Part shown: positions 22,105 through 32,885 of the stretch, piece by piece | How positions within the stretch are numbered: position 1 is the first letter of the stretch | How the letters are laid out: every line of letters starts with the position of its first letter | Assembly (NCBI GenBank): GCA_029851415.1 | Contig: CM056742.1 | Span: 188,399,344-188,463,343 of the forward strand | Direction: 5' to 3' | Length of the DNA: 64,000 bases | Source: Eretmocerus hayati | Taxonomy: Eukaryota; Arthropoda; Insecta; Hymenoptera; Aphelinidae | Program-made: the position numbers and the translations under genes | The notes under the pieces: model-generated | The model's database searches: none | Told to the model about the DNA's origin: nothing | Seen by the model: the letters and a program-made list of their open reading frames with translations, nothing else

Positions 22105-22220
22105 AGGGGTCGTACACAGACTACGTAACCGATTGGGGTAGGTAAGGAGGGGTTGAGGCAATTACTACGATTGCTACGACAGGAGACAGGGTGGGGGGTC
22201 AGTTCGAATACTACGTCACC
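22105..22220. repeat. Fragment of GTACACA-CTACGTAAC repeat
   Basis: It shares the phrase GTACACA, ACTACGTAAC and a following G-rich stretch with 23690-23832 (opposite orientation). Both resemble the dispersed arthropod repeat family in which a TACGTAA-type phrase is followed by runs of C or G. The assignment is from recall. Confidence 0.4.
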
Positions 22221-22450
22221 GCAGAACTGGACTCGTTCAAAATTATACGGTCTTGCGCGGAAGCAAAACTCAGAAGTTGTATGAAAAATCGAGACTGTGA
22301 TGGTAAGTCAAAAGAGTGACTGATAGTCCGGTGCAGTATAAAAGCTACCAGTAAAAAGCTCGTTTGCTCTCCCCAGAGAAGTAATATGGAACAAATTTTG
22401 TACCAGAATTTTCTCCCGGCTCTCTTTCCAATCATCCAAGATCTCTTCAG

Positions 22451-23099
22451 TGCGCCTCCACCATCGGATCATTCTATGAAGGAATTTCTATCTCTTCTCG
22501 TCAGGCAGTCATTGACTTTGCGCCCCACCCTTTTCCTCAGACGAAAGAATTGCCATACGATTATTATTGTCCGTCTGTGCAAGACGATATCGATGGAAAG
22601 ACTTGTCCTGAGTGTGGAATTTATTTTGGTTCAAAAGCATCTGCATCGCTACATAAGTACGTTGCATTTTCATTATTATCAAGTCTGGGAAAAATATTAT
22701 GGCAGATCTCTCATTTCATTCACTCATTTTAGGAAAAATGTTCATAACGTTGAAGCTCCCTCAATACGAGTGAGGCCCTTGAAAGTGCTCGGTAGACGTC
22801 CAGAGGAAGTCCTGTGTACAACATCTCGAGACACGGTTGAGTTGGTTGATGTAGAAAGCATTAAAGATTCCACTCAACTGCATGATATGGTAGTAATAGA
22901 CGAACCGATGCCAGTTATAACAAATACAGAGGCGTGGATTGGCAACGGCATCTTTAAAAGAAATCCTTACTCTCAGATTGCCATCGTGTCTTACTGTTGC
23001 ATCTTACATTCGTTCAAATCTGACCGTCAGATGAGAAAGAACAGCTCTTTTCTTCATGTCAGAAAATACGATGATGTCAAGAATATTCGACTTCAATAA
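22451..23099 (+). CDS. C2H2 zinc-finger protein, two exons of a longer gene
   Basis: Exon 22451-22656 follows a good acceptor (pyrimidine-rich tract ending CTCTTCAG) and ends at a GT donor in phase 2. Exon 22733-23099 follows CATTTTAG and restores the codon across the join. The joined frame reads through YEGISISSRQAVIDFAP, then PYDYYCPSV, then a finger C-P-E-C-x12-H-x4-H whose second His lies in the second exon. A hydrophilic stretch with VEAPSIRVRPLKVLGRRPEE follows, and it ends at TAA 23097-23099 or splices onward before that. The 237-codon frame starting at 22386 uses the wrong frame across the first exon. I recall the CPSV...CxxCG-Y-F context from unnamed multicopy insect proteins. Upstream exons were not found, and the true C-terminus is unsettled. 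Confidence 0.6.
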
Positions 23100-23375
23100 A
23101 GGTTCGTCGTCTAAGAATCAGGCGGATTTTGTCTCACAGGTCTTCTGCTGCATCGAGCTATGTTTACACACGTGAAACTGTTCAAAGTTGAATACTCAAT
23201 CGCTCGACGAATAATTTTGTGATTTTTGTGTGTTCGCGAATCGTCAAGATCTCAATCATGGATTTTCAAGAGGTATAAAAAGTAGATGGAATTATTTTCC
23301 CAACTCTCGCAAAAGGAGTATAATCTAACCTATTATAAACATAAACATGGATCAGTGAGCCTGAGAGTTCTGCAG

Positions 23376-23497
23376 TTCAGCTACAAATTATGCTTGCTGT
23401 AAGATCAAATCCCGCTTCAGACGAAGCGCTTGCTTATTTTGAAGATTTCCATCTCACATTTGTTGCATCTTGCTCTAAGCATGAAATCAATCTGAAG
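23376..23497 (+). other. Exon-like segment downstream of the zinc-finger gene
   Basis: An open segment lies between a TCTGCAG acceptor and a strong donor AAG|GTAAGG. It encodes a phrase containing LAVRSNPASDEALAYF and FHLTFVASCSKHEINLK. It enters in phase 1 and leaves in phase 0. It could be the next exon of the 22451 gene, but the phase of the preceding donor is unresolved. Confidence 0.35.
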
Positions 23498-23689
23498 GTA
23501 AGGATTTCTTTTTGTAGTGTTCTCGCAGATAATCAAAGTGAAATATCCCACAATTGATTTATAATTACCCTATGAAATCGTTCTTCAAATCGTATTTTCA
23601 TAGTTCCAGCGAGTAATAAAACTGCTATTACACGAAATGCTTCTTTATAAGTCGTGAACAACCCCTTAAATCCTTGTTTTTAGAACCGA

Positions 23690-23832
23690 TGAAGGGCTGA
23701 GAGGGGGGATTGGTCGTAAATTTACGACGTAGTTTGGGGGGGGGGAGGCGTTGCGATCATGTGCCACGGTTAATCACGAGGGGGGGGGGGGTGAAAAACA
23801 GGGAATGTTTGGTTACGTAGTATGTGTACGGA
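23690..23832. repeat. C/G-run repeat with TACGTA ends
   Basis: Two long G runs (around 23737-23748 and 23779-23790) flank GCGATCATGTGCCACGG. The right end reads GGTTACGTAGTATGTGTACG. It is related in inverted orientation to 22105-22220. Confidence 0.45.
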
Positions 23833-23863
23833 CCCTTACAAGGGGGGATCACGTGGTCCGGGT

Positions 23864-24367
23864 GGGTGCCTGAACTCAGCACAAACATTTCCGCACAAAC
23901 AAAAATTAACTATCTGATATTTTATTGCTTTTTTATTGCTAATTTATTGCTGTATTGCGGAATTTATTGCTCTCCATTTTCTCGAGTTATGAGTGTTTGT
24001 GCTGAGTTCAGTGTGGAGCCAGCACAAACACTAGATTTTTGTCGAACTATCGAAACCTAACTTAGCTCATATTTTATTGCTAATTTATTGCTCTCAGAAT
24101 CCGTTTTGATCATCCTCTTAGGGCAACTTCCGGCGGAGATATGAGAGTTTGTGCTGACTTCAATGTGGAGCCATGGCTGCAGCACAAACATTAGGTCTTT
24201 GTCGACCCATCAAAACCTAGCTTACCCTTTCGAGACGTTGCGATTGAGTTTATGATAAGAGCAATAAATTCCGCAATACAGCAATAAATTAGCAATAAAA
24301 AAGCAATAAAATACCAGATAGTTAATTTTCGTATGTGCGAATATGTTTGTGCTGAGTTCAGGTACCC
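23864..24367. mobile_element. 504-bp MITE with inverted arms of about 110 bp
   Basis: The left arm begins GGGTGCCTGAACTCAGC and contains runs of TTTATTGC. The right arm is its reverse complement, ending at GGTACCC (24367). The interior holds two diverged direct copies of a segment with GTTTGTGCTGAGTTCA, GTGGAGCCA and CAGCACAAACA. No coding capacity. ORFs at 24191-24461 and 23824-24060 are mirror readings of the arms. Confidence 0.75.
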
Positions 24368-26472
24368 AAGAAATTTTCGAGTGAAATGCTGACACGAGTT
24401 CTGCAATCTTCTCCAGCCTTGGTTTTCCATCGAATACCTTATACCTTCGGTCTACGTGCATCAGAATGAAATTTATTAGGGGTCATTTGGAAGAAAATTT
24501 CACGGGCTACCAATTGCACAAGCTCTCAATTCCGTAAATCTACACGCATGCGCAGAAAACAGACGCAGTGAGACGCGCTCTGATTGTTCAAAAAGTCGAA
24601 TCGCGAAAAATTGCTTCTAGAACTCACTTGAAACGGGAAAATACTCTTTGAAACATATTCCCCCGGAAAAAGCATTACATTTTACCCGAAAAGAGCGTTT
24701 CCAAAACTTTTTTGTGATATTGTTTTTGAGAAGAAAATCAAATAGCGATTCTCACGGAGCCCCCCATATACGCCCAATTACAGACAAAAAAATTAAAAAC
24801 AAATATTCAACTAGGTTTTTGTCTCAGCTTCCAAAGGTTTTTCTACATAGATTACTCACTCCCCGACAATTTTCCAAAGCAAATACAACGCTCAGGAATG
24901 GGTGCAAACCATGAAAGAAATGGATTTTCATCAAAGACGCGTTAATAATGAGAATAATCGCCTGTGTTTCAAAAACCCCCAGTGGATGATTTTCATTCTT
25001 ATTGGAGAACGAACCTGAGAACACCACAATATCATGATTGCGCACTTTTCACTTCTTTGGCTTTCTGACTCACCGTGTCCAGAATTTACGGACAAATGTG
25101 GTCTTTTTGCAACAAATTCATTTGAATGTTGTGATTGAGTCTCGATATACTAGCTCGAAATCCTAGTCGAAAGCAAGCACGAACGGGTGTACATGTTAGA
25201 TTATTTTATCAGTAAATTGACAAACTATCTTGGAGCTAATTCCACGATCTTGATCAAGGCTCGATCCGCGTTTGATCAAGGCGGCATTATAATCTTGATC
25301 AAGGAGCGCTCAAGCACCTTTCCGATTTGTAGATACTTCAAATTCCCGATAGGCCCCTTGAATGGAATCTTTTGGGTTCGACACGGCCTCTCTGATTCCT
25401 TTTGATCTGGTCATGACCTCTTGTTCTCATGACTCGGTCGAACTGATCGAACACATATTACATTTGATTTTGAAAAGGTGGTTGGGTCATTGGGAGGAGA
25501 GTCTAGCAAATCAGAGAACCCGCGTTCAGGATCAGTAGTATAAGTCCGGGCAAGTCAGACCGGTGCAAGAATCGGTTAGACTATACCCGTCATCACAACC
25601 GACCTGTCTCGACTGCGGTGCCTGGCAGCTGATTAGCATAGAGCAAGCCAAGTTTGCTGAACGAACGGGTGGCGATTTGCATAGGCCAACTGCATCTGCG
25701 CTCCTCTAAACTGATTGATGAAGATAGAGAGGCAGTGCAAGCTGTGCTCGACAGACATAACCTCGCACCTGTAAGCCTTCGTATACACGTGTTCGTATGG
25801 ACTATCGAGTTGATGCTAGCCACTCCCGTTCTTCGCGCATGGAAAATGGAAAAAAGTGGCAGCAAAGATGAGGTAGTGAGAGCAGCAGCAGCAGAGAGCG
25901 AGAGAGAGGCTCTGATGAGGAAGGAGGGCTGGCGAGGGCTATTAAACAAAGTCGGGCCCGTCAGTACAAAACACTTACACTTTCGCGGTTCGAGACCCAA
26001 GCTGTGGACTTCAGAGGTGTATATAGAGCGACGGATCCCGCAGCCAGGCTGCACTTAAGCAAAGTGGCACGTATGGCCGTGGCCGGCCGGGCAGCTCGAG
26101 GCGTTTTGCGGACGCTTCGCTCGTTCTTTCCGTCCCTCTCCATCATATTTCGCGAACCAGCGGAGTCTCTTTGAGCTGATCTTCTTTGCCGCTTACCTGT
26201 AGCCCTTGATCATACTGACTGTTCTTTTGCTCTCTCATCTTATTCGCTGCCCGCAACAAAATTCAATTCTTCAGCAGCAGGACAATGATTGTATCGGGGA
26301 ACATGCTCGTCCGCGTCTGTTGTACGGACACGAAGTAAATTCTCGTGTCTCGTGACCAAGCTCGTATGCAACTTTGTACTCTTTTGTCAGTAGCCTTGTA
26401 TATTCGTCAAAATGAACGAGGTGGTGGTAATAAGGCATACGCGATGGTCGCACTGAATATGATGCGGAGACA
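24368..26472. other. No firm gene; TTGATCAAGG repeats and a CpG-rich segment
   Basis: TTGATCAAGG occurs at about 25248-25303 three times. A CpG-rich segment at 25590-26160 has long ORFs on both strands (134 codons plus, 153 codons minus), neither with a domain. No repeat copy elsewhere was noticed. Confidence 0.35.
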
Positions 26473-26697
26473 ATGGCAAACAACAAAAATAAAATTGTTA
26501 GCTTTGGTTTTTTTGAAAATTTCCCATCGAGAACAAAGATAAATTTTCGGATCGCACGAATCGATTTATGGCATGGGAAGAAGATACATTTAGATGAGTT
26601 TATGGATATTGGATATTTGATCGATCTTGAACCATATCTCCAGAAATACGGACGATCAATGGGGGAAATCATTGAAAGCTATCAAATTATGGCCTGA
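26473..26697 (+). CDS. Unrecognised ORF with protein-like C-terminus
   Basis: A 74-codon frame ends in a segment with IDLWHGKKIHLDEF, then GYLIDLEPYLQKYG and a final ESYQIMA. Amino-acid composition in the last 50 codons looks protein-like (charged and aromatic residues well spaced). An acceptor-like TTGTTAG at 26499 would make it a terminal exon. The opposite strand is also open (26271-26672), which weakens the case. I do not recognise the family. Confidence 0.25.
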   Translation: MANNKNKIVSFGFFENFPSRTKINFRIARIDLWHGKKIHLDEFMDIGYLIDLEPYLQKYGRSMGEIIESYQIMA

Positions 26698-28837
26698 CGG
26701 CGAACAACTTCTTCCCGATGAGGTGCACAGTGAATTTTTTACCACTTGAGTATATTCGAAAATCCTCTCATCCCACACTCCTATTATTCTTTGGAATGAT
26801 CGTGACCCCCCCCCCCTCTCCCCCCAAGGGATTCCGAAATATGTGTCTCCCGGGTGGTAACTCCGAAAATGGATGTCAGCCCGATTTCACCTAGCGGCAG
26901 AAGTCGTTTACGTTTGGTGATTAAAACACTTTTCCAGGACAAAACTATCATTGTCGTCGACCAAAGAATTGAGCCCTAACAGCATTTTCTGCTCTACTCC
27001 CTCAGTACACATCTTGAGAATCAACCGTGGTCTCGTAAATTTTCAAATCTTGTGCATCAACGAATTGTAAATAGAAGTAAGATCAGAAAAAATATCTTAC
27101 TCTATCTTCAACAAGATATAGCAACGGCAGACTATAAGCTTTACTCGGTCAATAATTCTGGATACTGAATTTAATTCGGGAGAAGTATAATCCGAAAATC
27201 TAGAAGGTCAATCAAAGTCTCGAAAGATATCGGACATCTCGGAATCAAGTGGAAACCAGCTACCATATTTTGAGGCATCACCTTACAAATGCGTAGTTTA
27301 CAAGACATACCTCGGAACTTTATGGAGCTCCTAGGATTCACGAGTGGCGAATGATTTGATTGCGTTAGTAAGCTACGAAAGCCCGCCTATTAAAGATGAA
27401 AATCTGCACGATTGAAGGACTTGCTGGGGGATCGTTAGAGGGCGTGAACCCGGCACAAACTTTCGCTAAATATTCGACTCTGCAACTGACTGAGAAAATA
27501 CCATGTCCTGTAAATGGGGCCTGTTAATCAGGTATGAGTAATGTGTTTTGAAGGATTATTCCTGAGGACATCTCTTATCTTCTCAGCTGCAACCCCCGCT
27601 GATAATATTTATAAACTTCGATCGGGTGACTGATGCCATTTACTGATGACATTTTCCGATGCTGTTTTTGATCTTGAGATGCTTCGGTAAAAACTGGATG
27701 TGAAGACCACAATTCTCTGTATGTTCATTTCTAGTATCAACTTATTTGCTGTGACGGGTTCTACCGAGAGGACCCACTCGATCTATTCTGTACGCGAATC
27801 TTCAAGACATGTGCTTACGATTTTTGCCTTCTGAGAAATACCTTAAGCGGGACTGACCGGTGGAACCCACCACACACACGACAGGAATTAAGATTCTCAC
27901 CACCGCACAAATTGGTCAACTTTCAGGCGAGATTCGGAAAGTATCCGGGCAATTTGCGGATAGCCCCACCCCTAGTACGCATGATTCACAAGACCCTCGT
28001 CAAAACAATTAAAATGGGGTCATCTGATGCTTTGTGATTTCTTGGTGTTCGACAATTTGTAAACAAGCACTACTCATTTTGGGGACGTATTCGGGTTTGA
28101 ATGATTCGGAAGAGGATAGCAGCCGATCTCTCGTGTTTGAAAGTTTCAAATTTAATCGGATCCTTTCCAAGTCAGCCGATGACGACTGCAAAATCCCTAG
28201 CATGGAACAACTTGAGATAATCTGGAACTACTTATTGGACTTGAGTCAATCTTCTGGAATATTATATGACTTGCCAATTTCTGGGACTCCATAAGTCTCG
28301 CAAACGCGTGAATTTTGCAATGAAAATTGACTTCACAGAGCACAGAAGATAGCCAACGTTGGCAAACAGTAATTAGCATACAAAAGTCGATTGCAATCTT
28401 GGCATTTTTGAACAACAAGCTTCTTGCCTGTGTGAGACTCCTTATACTCTACCATACTTTATGCATGCAGTGTCGGAGATTTCCTATTATACATGCCAAC
28501 GAGGTTTGCACGGGTGCCGCTCATCAGAGCCGACTGACTTTTCCACGTGCAAATACTGCATAGCGAGTTTATGCTTTATTTATAGCGCAAGAGGCGCATA
28601 TATCGGTCCGCGTCATCTTCAAGCTCGGCTAACTCGGGATGACGTTAATCGCTGCCTGTTGCCACTCTCTTTCACTCCTGCCGCGAGGATCGGCCTCTTC
28701 CTCGATTACCCGCGGCAAAAATTAGCCCCCCCCCCCCCATTCTGCATTTAGAACCTTCCAGGAATGCGCCTCACCATTTTAGTGTTGGTTAAACAGCTAA
28801 CAAACATCGTGTAAGGATGTTAACATCGCCATTTCAG
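26698..28837. other. No gene recognised
   Basis: A C run lies at 26807-26826 and another at 28725-28738. Frames at 28034-28294 (plus) and 28009-28418 (minus) overlap, and neither has a domain. The plus frame is rich in Ser, Asp and Glu and could be an exon, but I see no clear splice sites. Confidence 0.35.
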
Positions 28838-29133
28838 GATTATACGAATCTTTTGCCACCTTGGCGAAACATCAATCAATCCTGTTTCGACACAGCTTTG
28901 GTCTATCCAAATGAAATATTTTCAGTGTGGATGCTCAGTTCTATCTCTGCAGCTAAGATTCTTAATGTAAGATTTGCTTGCTGTCTGTATACTCGACAAA
29001 CAAAGTTAGACTTTGAAGTTGTGAGGAGCAATTAATAACCCTGCCGAATTCCGAATCAATTTTGCCTACATCTGTATTTAATTGGGCCATTTTACAGTTT
29101 TGGTCACGTTTATTGTCTGATGATAGGTTTTAA
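28838..29133 (+). CDS. Two exon-like segments forming a possible gene 3' end
   Basis: Segment 28838-28966 (43 codons) lies between an acceptor ATTTCAG and a donor AAT|GTAAGA, phase 0 at both ends. It contains LPPWRNINQSCFDTALVYP and FSVWMLSS. Segment 29098-29133 follows an acceptor TTTTACAG and stays in frame through FWSRLLSDDRF to TAA. The intron of 131 bp has good borders, and the join AKILN-FWSRLL reads like continuous protein. It could be the end of the 22451 gene or of another gene. No family recognised. Confidence 0.4.
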
Positions 29134-29217
29134 GGCTGAGTATCTGCAAGCTCATGACGTTGAACCTTCGAAGAAAGTAAACCAAGAATTTTTCTGGATG
29201 ACCAAAATGAGAGTTAC

Positions 29218-29376
29218 ATCTCTCTTAACCTTCCCGAGTGAACCCCCTCTTTGTGGCAACTCCGAAAAGAGTGAGTTTCACTCTTTCGGAGTGAAAATCC
29301 CACTCGGGCCCGAGTGAAGCTCACTCTTTCCGAGTTGCCACAAAGAGGGGGTTCACTCGGGAAGGTTGAGAGAGAT
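29218..29376. mobile_element. 159-bp palindromic MITE
   Basis: Inverted arms of about 45 bp with a single visible mismatch begin ATCTCTCTTAACCTTCCCGA and include CCCCCTCTTTGTGGCAACTC. The interior is also built of GAGTGA/TCACTC motifs. It is related to the degenerate copy at 6040-6187. Confidence 0.75.
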
Positions 29377-32300
29377 GGCACGCAACTTACTATATATTGA
29401 AACTCGAGTCATTGTCATTCTAGGAATGCGAGGGAGGATTTATCTGTGGAAAGAAATCGTCGTCAGAAATAGCGGGTCCGTGTCCAGACTGATTTTCCGA
29501 TTCACAATACTGGTCCACACCTAGTCAAAAATCTTAGGAAAAATTCACCCAACACTCCTTGTCTAAATCGAACTTCGATTGCTGGAATCATATTGGACTC
29601 TTCACGGATATCCGAAGGTTTAGCTCAGTAGAAAAATGCTTATAATTATTGTAACAATCATTGTCTTAGAACACCCCACTCGACATTTACAAGGAATCCG
29701 GACAAACAATTTTGAAAACAGAAATCTGTTGGAAACTTTTTTGCTTCACGGTTAGATCAGGAATTTTCGTCAACTTATTTCATGTGATTATAGGAAAAAA
29801 TAGGGAATACGTGGATCAGAACTTGGAAGGCCACGATTGATTCAAGAAAGGGTATTTGGGGCTCATCGAGAATATTGGCCGGACACTTAGGGTTGGGATA
29901 TTATGAATCTCATCCATTTGCTTCGAGCGAATTCCAATTGATGTTGTATTGCTAAAGCTAGCAGAACCGTTCATCAATAAGTCATCATTGTCGATTATCA
30001 TCGGTGAATGCGCGTGCGAGGTTTACATACGTGAAACTGACTACTATTCAACTACTTACGTTTCTTTTTTCTTTTTAGCGCGGAACATCAAAGATTATGG
30101 CGCATTCGCGTGCACAATGCCACCTGGAGAAATATCGATTTTGAGCAGCGCATTCAACCCGGCGAAAGTTATTTATAGGAATGGAACGTAGAGTATACAT
30201 AATACACATCAGAACACAAGAGACTGGTCGAATCAAGCGCGCATTCGGGAGTCGGCAATATGTGTGCCGAACGGTCGGATTGGATTAGCCAAAAGGCATC
30301 GGTGCCAAGAATTTCGCGTAGCCGACAAAGGCTTTCATATACAGGACCCCGGGGCATCTCATCTCTTAGGACGCGTTATACACACTCGGAGGTGCGGATG
30401 AGGGACACGCGAAAAAAAAGCCAGGCGAGAAAAACAAGTGTGCGCGCCCGCGAACGAGATTATAGAAGAGCAGAATTTTAATACGCGAATTACAGGAGGC
30501 AGGGGGGTGTGCTGAGATGTAATATTAACGGATGCTTGTCCGCGCGTCATTCTCAGGAATTTCATTGGGAGCCGCTAATCGATTTGGACTAAGGCATCAC
30601 TATAGGTGTACTGTACGGATTCGGGGCCGCGAAATTTCGAACGAGCCGTCGGACCACCCGACCTCAGCGGGCGTCAACTTTGCTATTGTGCAGGAAACTC
30701 TTTCTGATGCCTGCCGCTTCTGGTGATCTGTATCGGGTGCTGTCTGTTTTGTACGTTGGTAGAATCGGCTAGTCTCGCGCATCGCGTGCCTCGGCTACTT
30801 ACTTTCATGTGTACACGAATCGTGGTAAAGTGATGTCTGGTGGCCCCAATTTTCACAGCACAGGATAAATAAATATTACCGTTTGTCCATACATGATTAA
30901 TAAGAGCAAATCTGACTTGCAGTGGACGTCTACTTTTTTTTTGGCGTCTCTGCATCGGATCTCACGTCAGGCTAATAATGCTTCGCGAGCAATAGCCTGT
31001 CTTCCAGTTCGCAGTTTGGATGTGCAATACACTGAGCGATGCATTTTGAAAGCATCAGATTTGTCGCGTGAAGCCTCTCATTCGCCCTCGTCTGCAAACA
31101 CGCGTTGTCCATTTTGAATCAACTCGGGCCTGACACTTTTGCAGTGATTCTAATTCTGACAGTGAGTTTGTTCTGTTAATATGACTTTGCACCTTCTGAT
31201 GCATTATCCCCTCACGAGTGTCACACGGATTTTCGTAGCCAATTATCAGCTTTCGAGCATGTACCCCGCCTGAAAGCGTTCCGAATACCAGGATATCCAC
31301 AAAGTAAAAAAATTGTACATGAAGATCAAATGTCTCGAATCCACCATAGTTTAAAATATACGCGGATATCCGGATATGCAAAAGTCCCAGCCCAAATTCG
31401 TATGTTTAAGAAAAAAGAGCAGCCTGAAGAACTACCCCCGATTTATGAGACTTTTTTGGGCAATATGTTGCATCTAGAATCTAGTTACTCTCTAGAGAAG
31501 TACATTTCAGTGTAATGCATCACCCATTTTCTGGCCTCAGACTGAATTCGACCGTAAAATTGTCATCTTCGAAAATTCATCCTCCTGAGAATTTTGATAC
31601 CATGGTACGAACCATTACTCGACATCTTACAAAAGTTAACGATGTCTGTGGCACCCGTAAGTTTTAGGTTAGTATAGGTAATAATTTTGATGAAACATAT
31701 CGGTGCGAATAACGAGGCATGCTCGGGTTAAACATTACGCGTGTATCGCGTGCAAATATTTTGAGCTGGCCCATTAGGAGAGCCGATTTGCGTGCAATGA
31801 GCAGAGCAAACGCGCGCAACGAGCTCGTCCTCGCGGCCCATTACTCGCTCTCTCTCTCTCGGCAGATTATGTAAAATGATAAACTCGGCGGGTCTTTTGC
31901 CTTTTCAAACACTCGCCGCCGCCGACAACAGCACCAACACCATCTGACAGAGCGTGCATTTGCGCATCAAACGATTATATATGCCGTGCAAAACTGTTGC
32001 AGCGAGCCCGGAATGAGAGAGCCGATCTCGCCCGCCTCTCGAATAATCAACCGCGTGGATATGAGGTACGGCATGCACAAGTGCAACATCAGCGGCAGCG
32101 CGAACCCGTTGACTCTCGAACGTGCAAAGGAGGAGCGAATAACGATCTTGCAAAACGGCCCGCGTGTGCGTCAGACAACGAATATTGATAATGTGCATTT
32201 TCATATGTTAACAAGATTTTTGTATGGGTTCGGCAACACTAGGAAAACTGTTAATATAATTTCTGTTCAATCCCCTTTTTTGCAACTTTTTTGTCGTTTC

Positions 32301-32445
32301 TAGTTGTATTTCCGCTCCTGAATTTTGCATTCGCATTAACCTCAGCATTTTTTGTTAAATATGAATTACCGCGCGGATCAATATCAAACACTTTCTAGAT
32401 TATCCATCATATTGTAGTCCGACTGAACTCGAGATCATTGAATAA
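29377..32445. other. No gene recognised; CpG-rich patches
   Basis: CpG-rich patches at about 30080-30720 and 31750-32190 carry overlapping ORFs on both strands without domains. A CT microsatellite (CTCTCTCTCTCTC) lies near 31847-31860. A 61-codon plus frame at 31330-31515 has protein-like composition but no other support. Confidence 0.35.
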
Positions 32446-32449
32446 TTTC

Positions 32450-32885
32450 AGAATTGAAATAGTTCATTCCGATACAAAGGTGTGAAAACTGTGTTTCGCA
32501 TCTGAGTGGCGGATTCCTGGCTCGAGCCACACGCGAGGGTTGAAATTATTACGAACATGCAAAAAACAGGTTTCAGACCCCGTAAGGAACTATACTTTTC
32601 GATCGACTGCGCGTAAAGTACTTTTTTACGCACGGTAGTTTTCGTTCACTTTACGCCGAATCGATCGAAAAAAATGTATTTCGATACCCGATCGTGAAGT
32701 TTCTCGCTTTATCGTGCTAATTTCGACCTTCGCCGGGGCTCGAGCCGAAAACAATTATTCGAAAAGTAAAACCAAGCTTCGCGCCCTCGAATGGAGGGCA
32801 CTATCTTGATAAACTGTAAGTAAAAGTCCACAAACTGTGCGCAAAGTACGCTTTTACGTATAGTGTATCATAGAAGGTATTTTTG
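32450..32885. repeat. Degenerate inverted pair of the 9.9-11.5 kb repeat unit
   Basis: The left half (32458-32640) reads like a decayed direct unit (TCCGATACAAAGGTGTGAAA, GAGGGTTGAAATTATTACGA). The right half (32660-32885) carries an inverted, shortened unit (TTTCGACCTTCGCCGGGGCT), then the familiar AAAGTCCACAAACTGTGCGC. It shows that the family is dispersed and old. Confidence 0.65.

Noticed and set aside
22386..23099. 237-codon plus ORF starting at ATG 22386
   Set aside because: The first 115 codons are in a different frame from the CPSV/C2H2 reading and cross a well-formed intron. Only the part after 22733 is kept.
25593..26058. ORFs of 134 (plus) and 153 (minus) codons
   Set aside because: Both strands are open, composition is low-complexity in places (Ser/Ala runs), and no motif was recognised.
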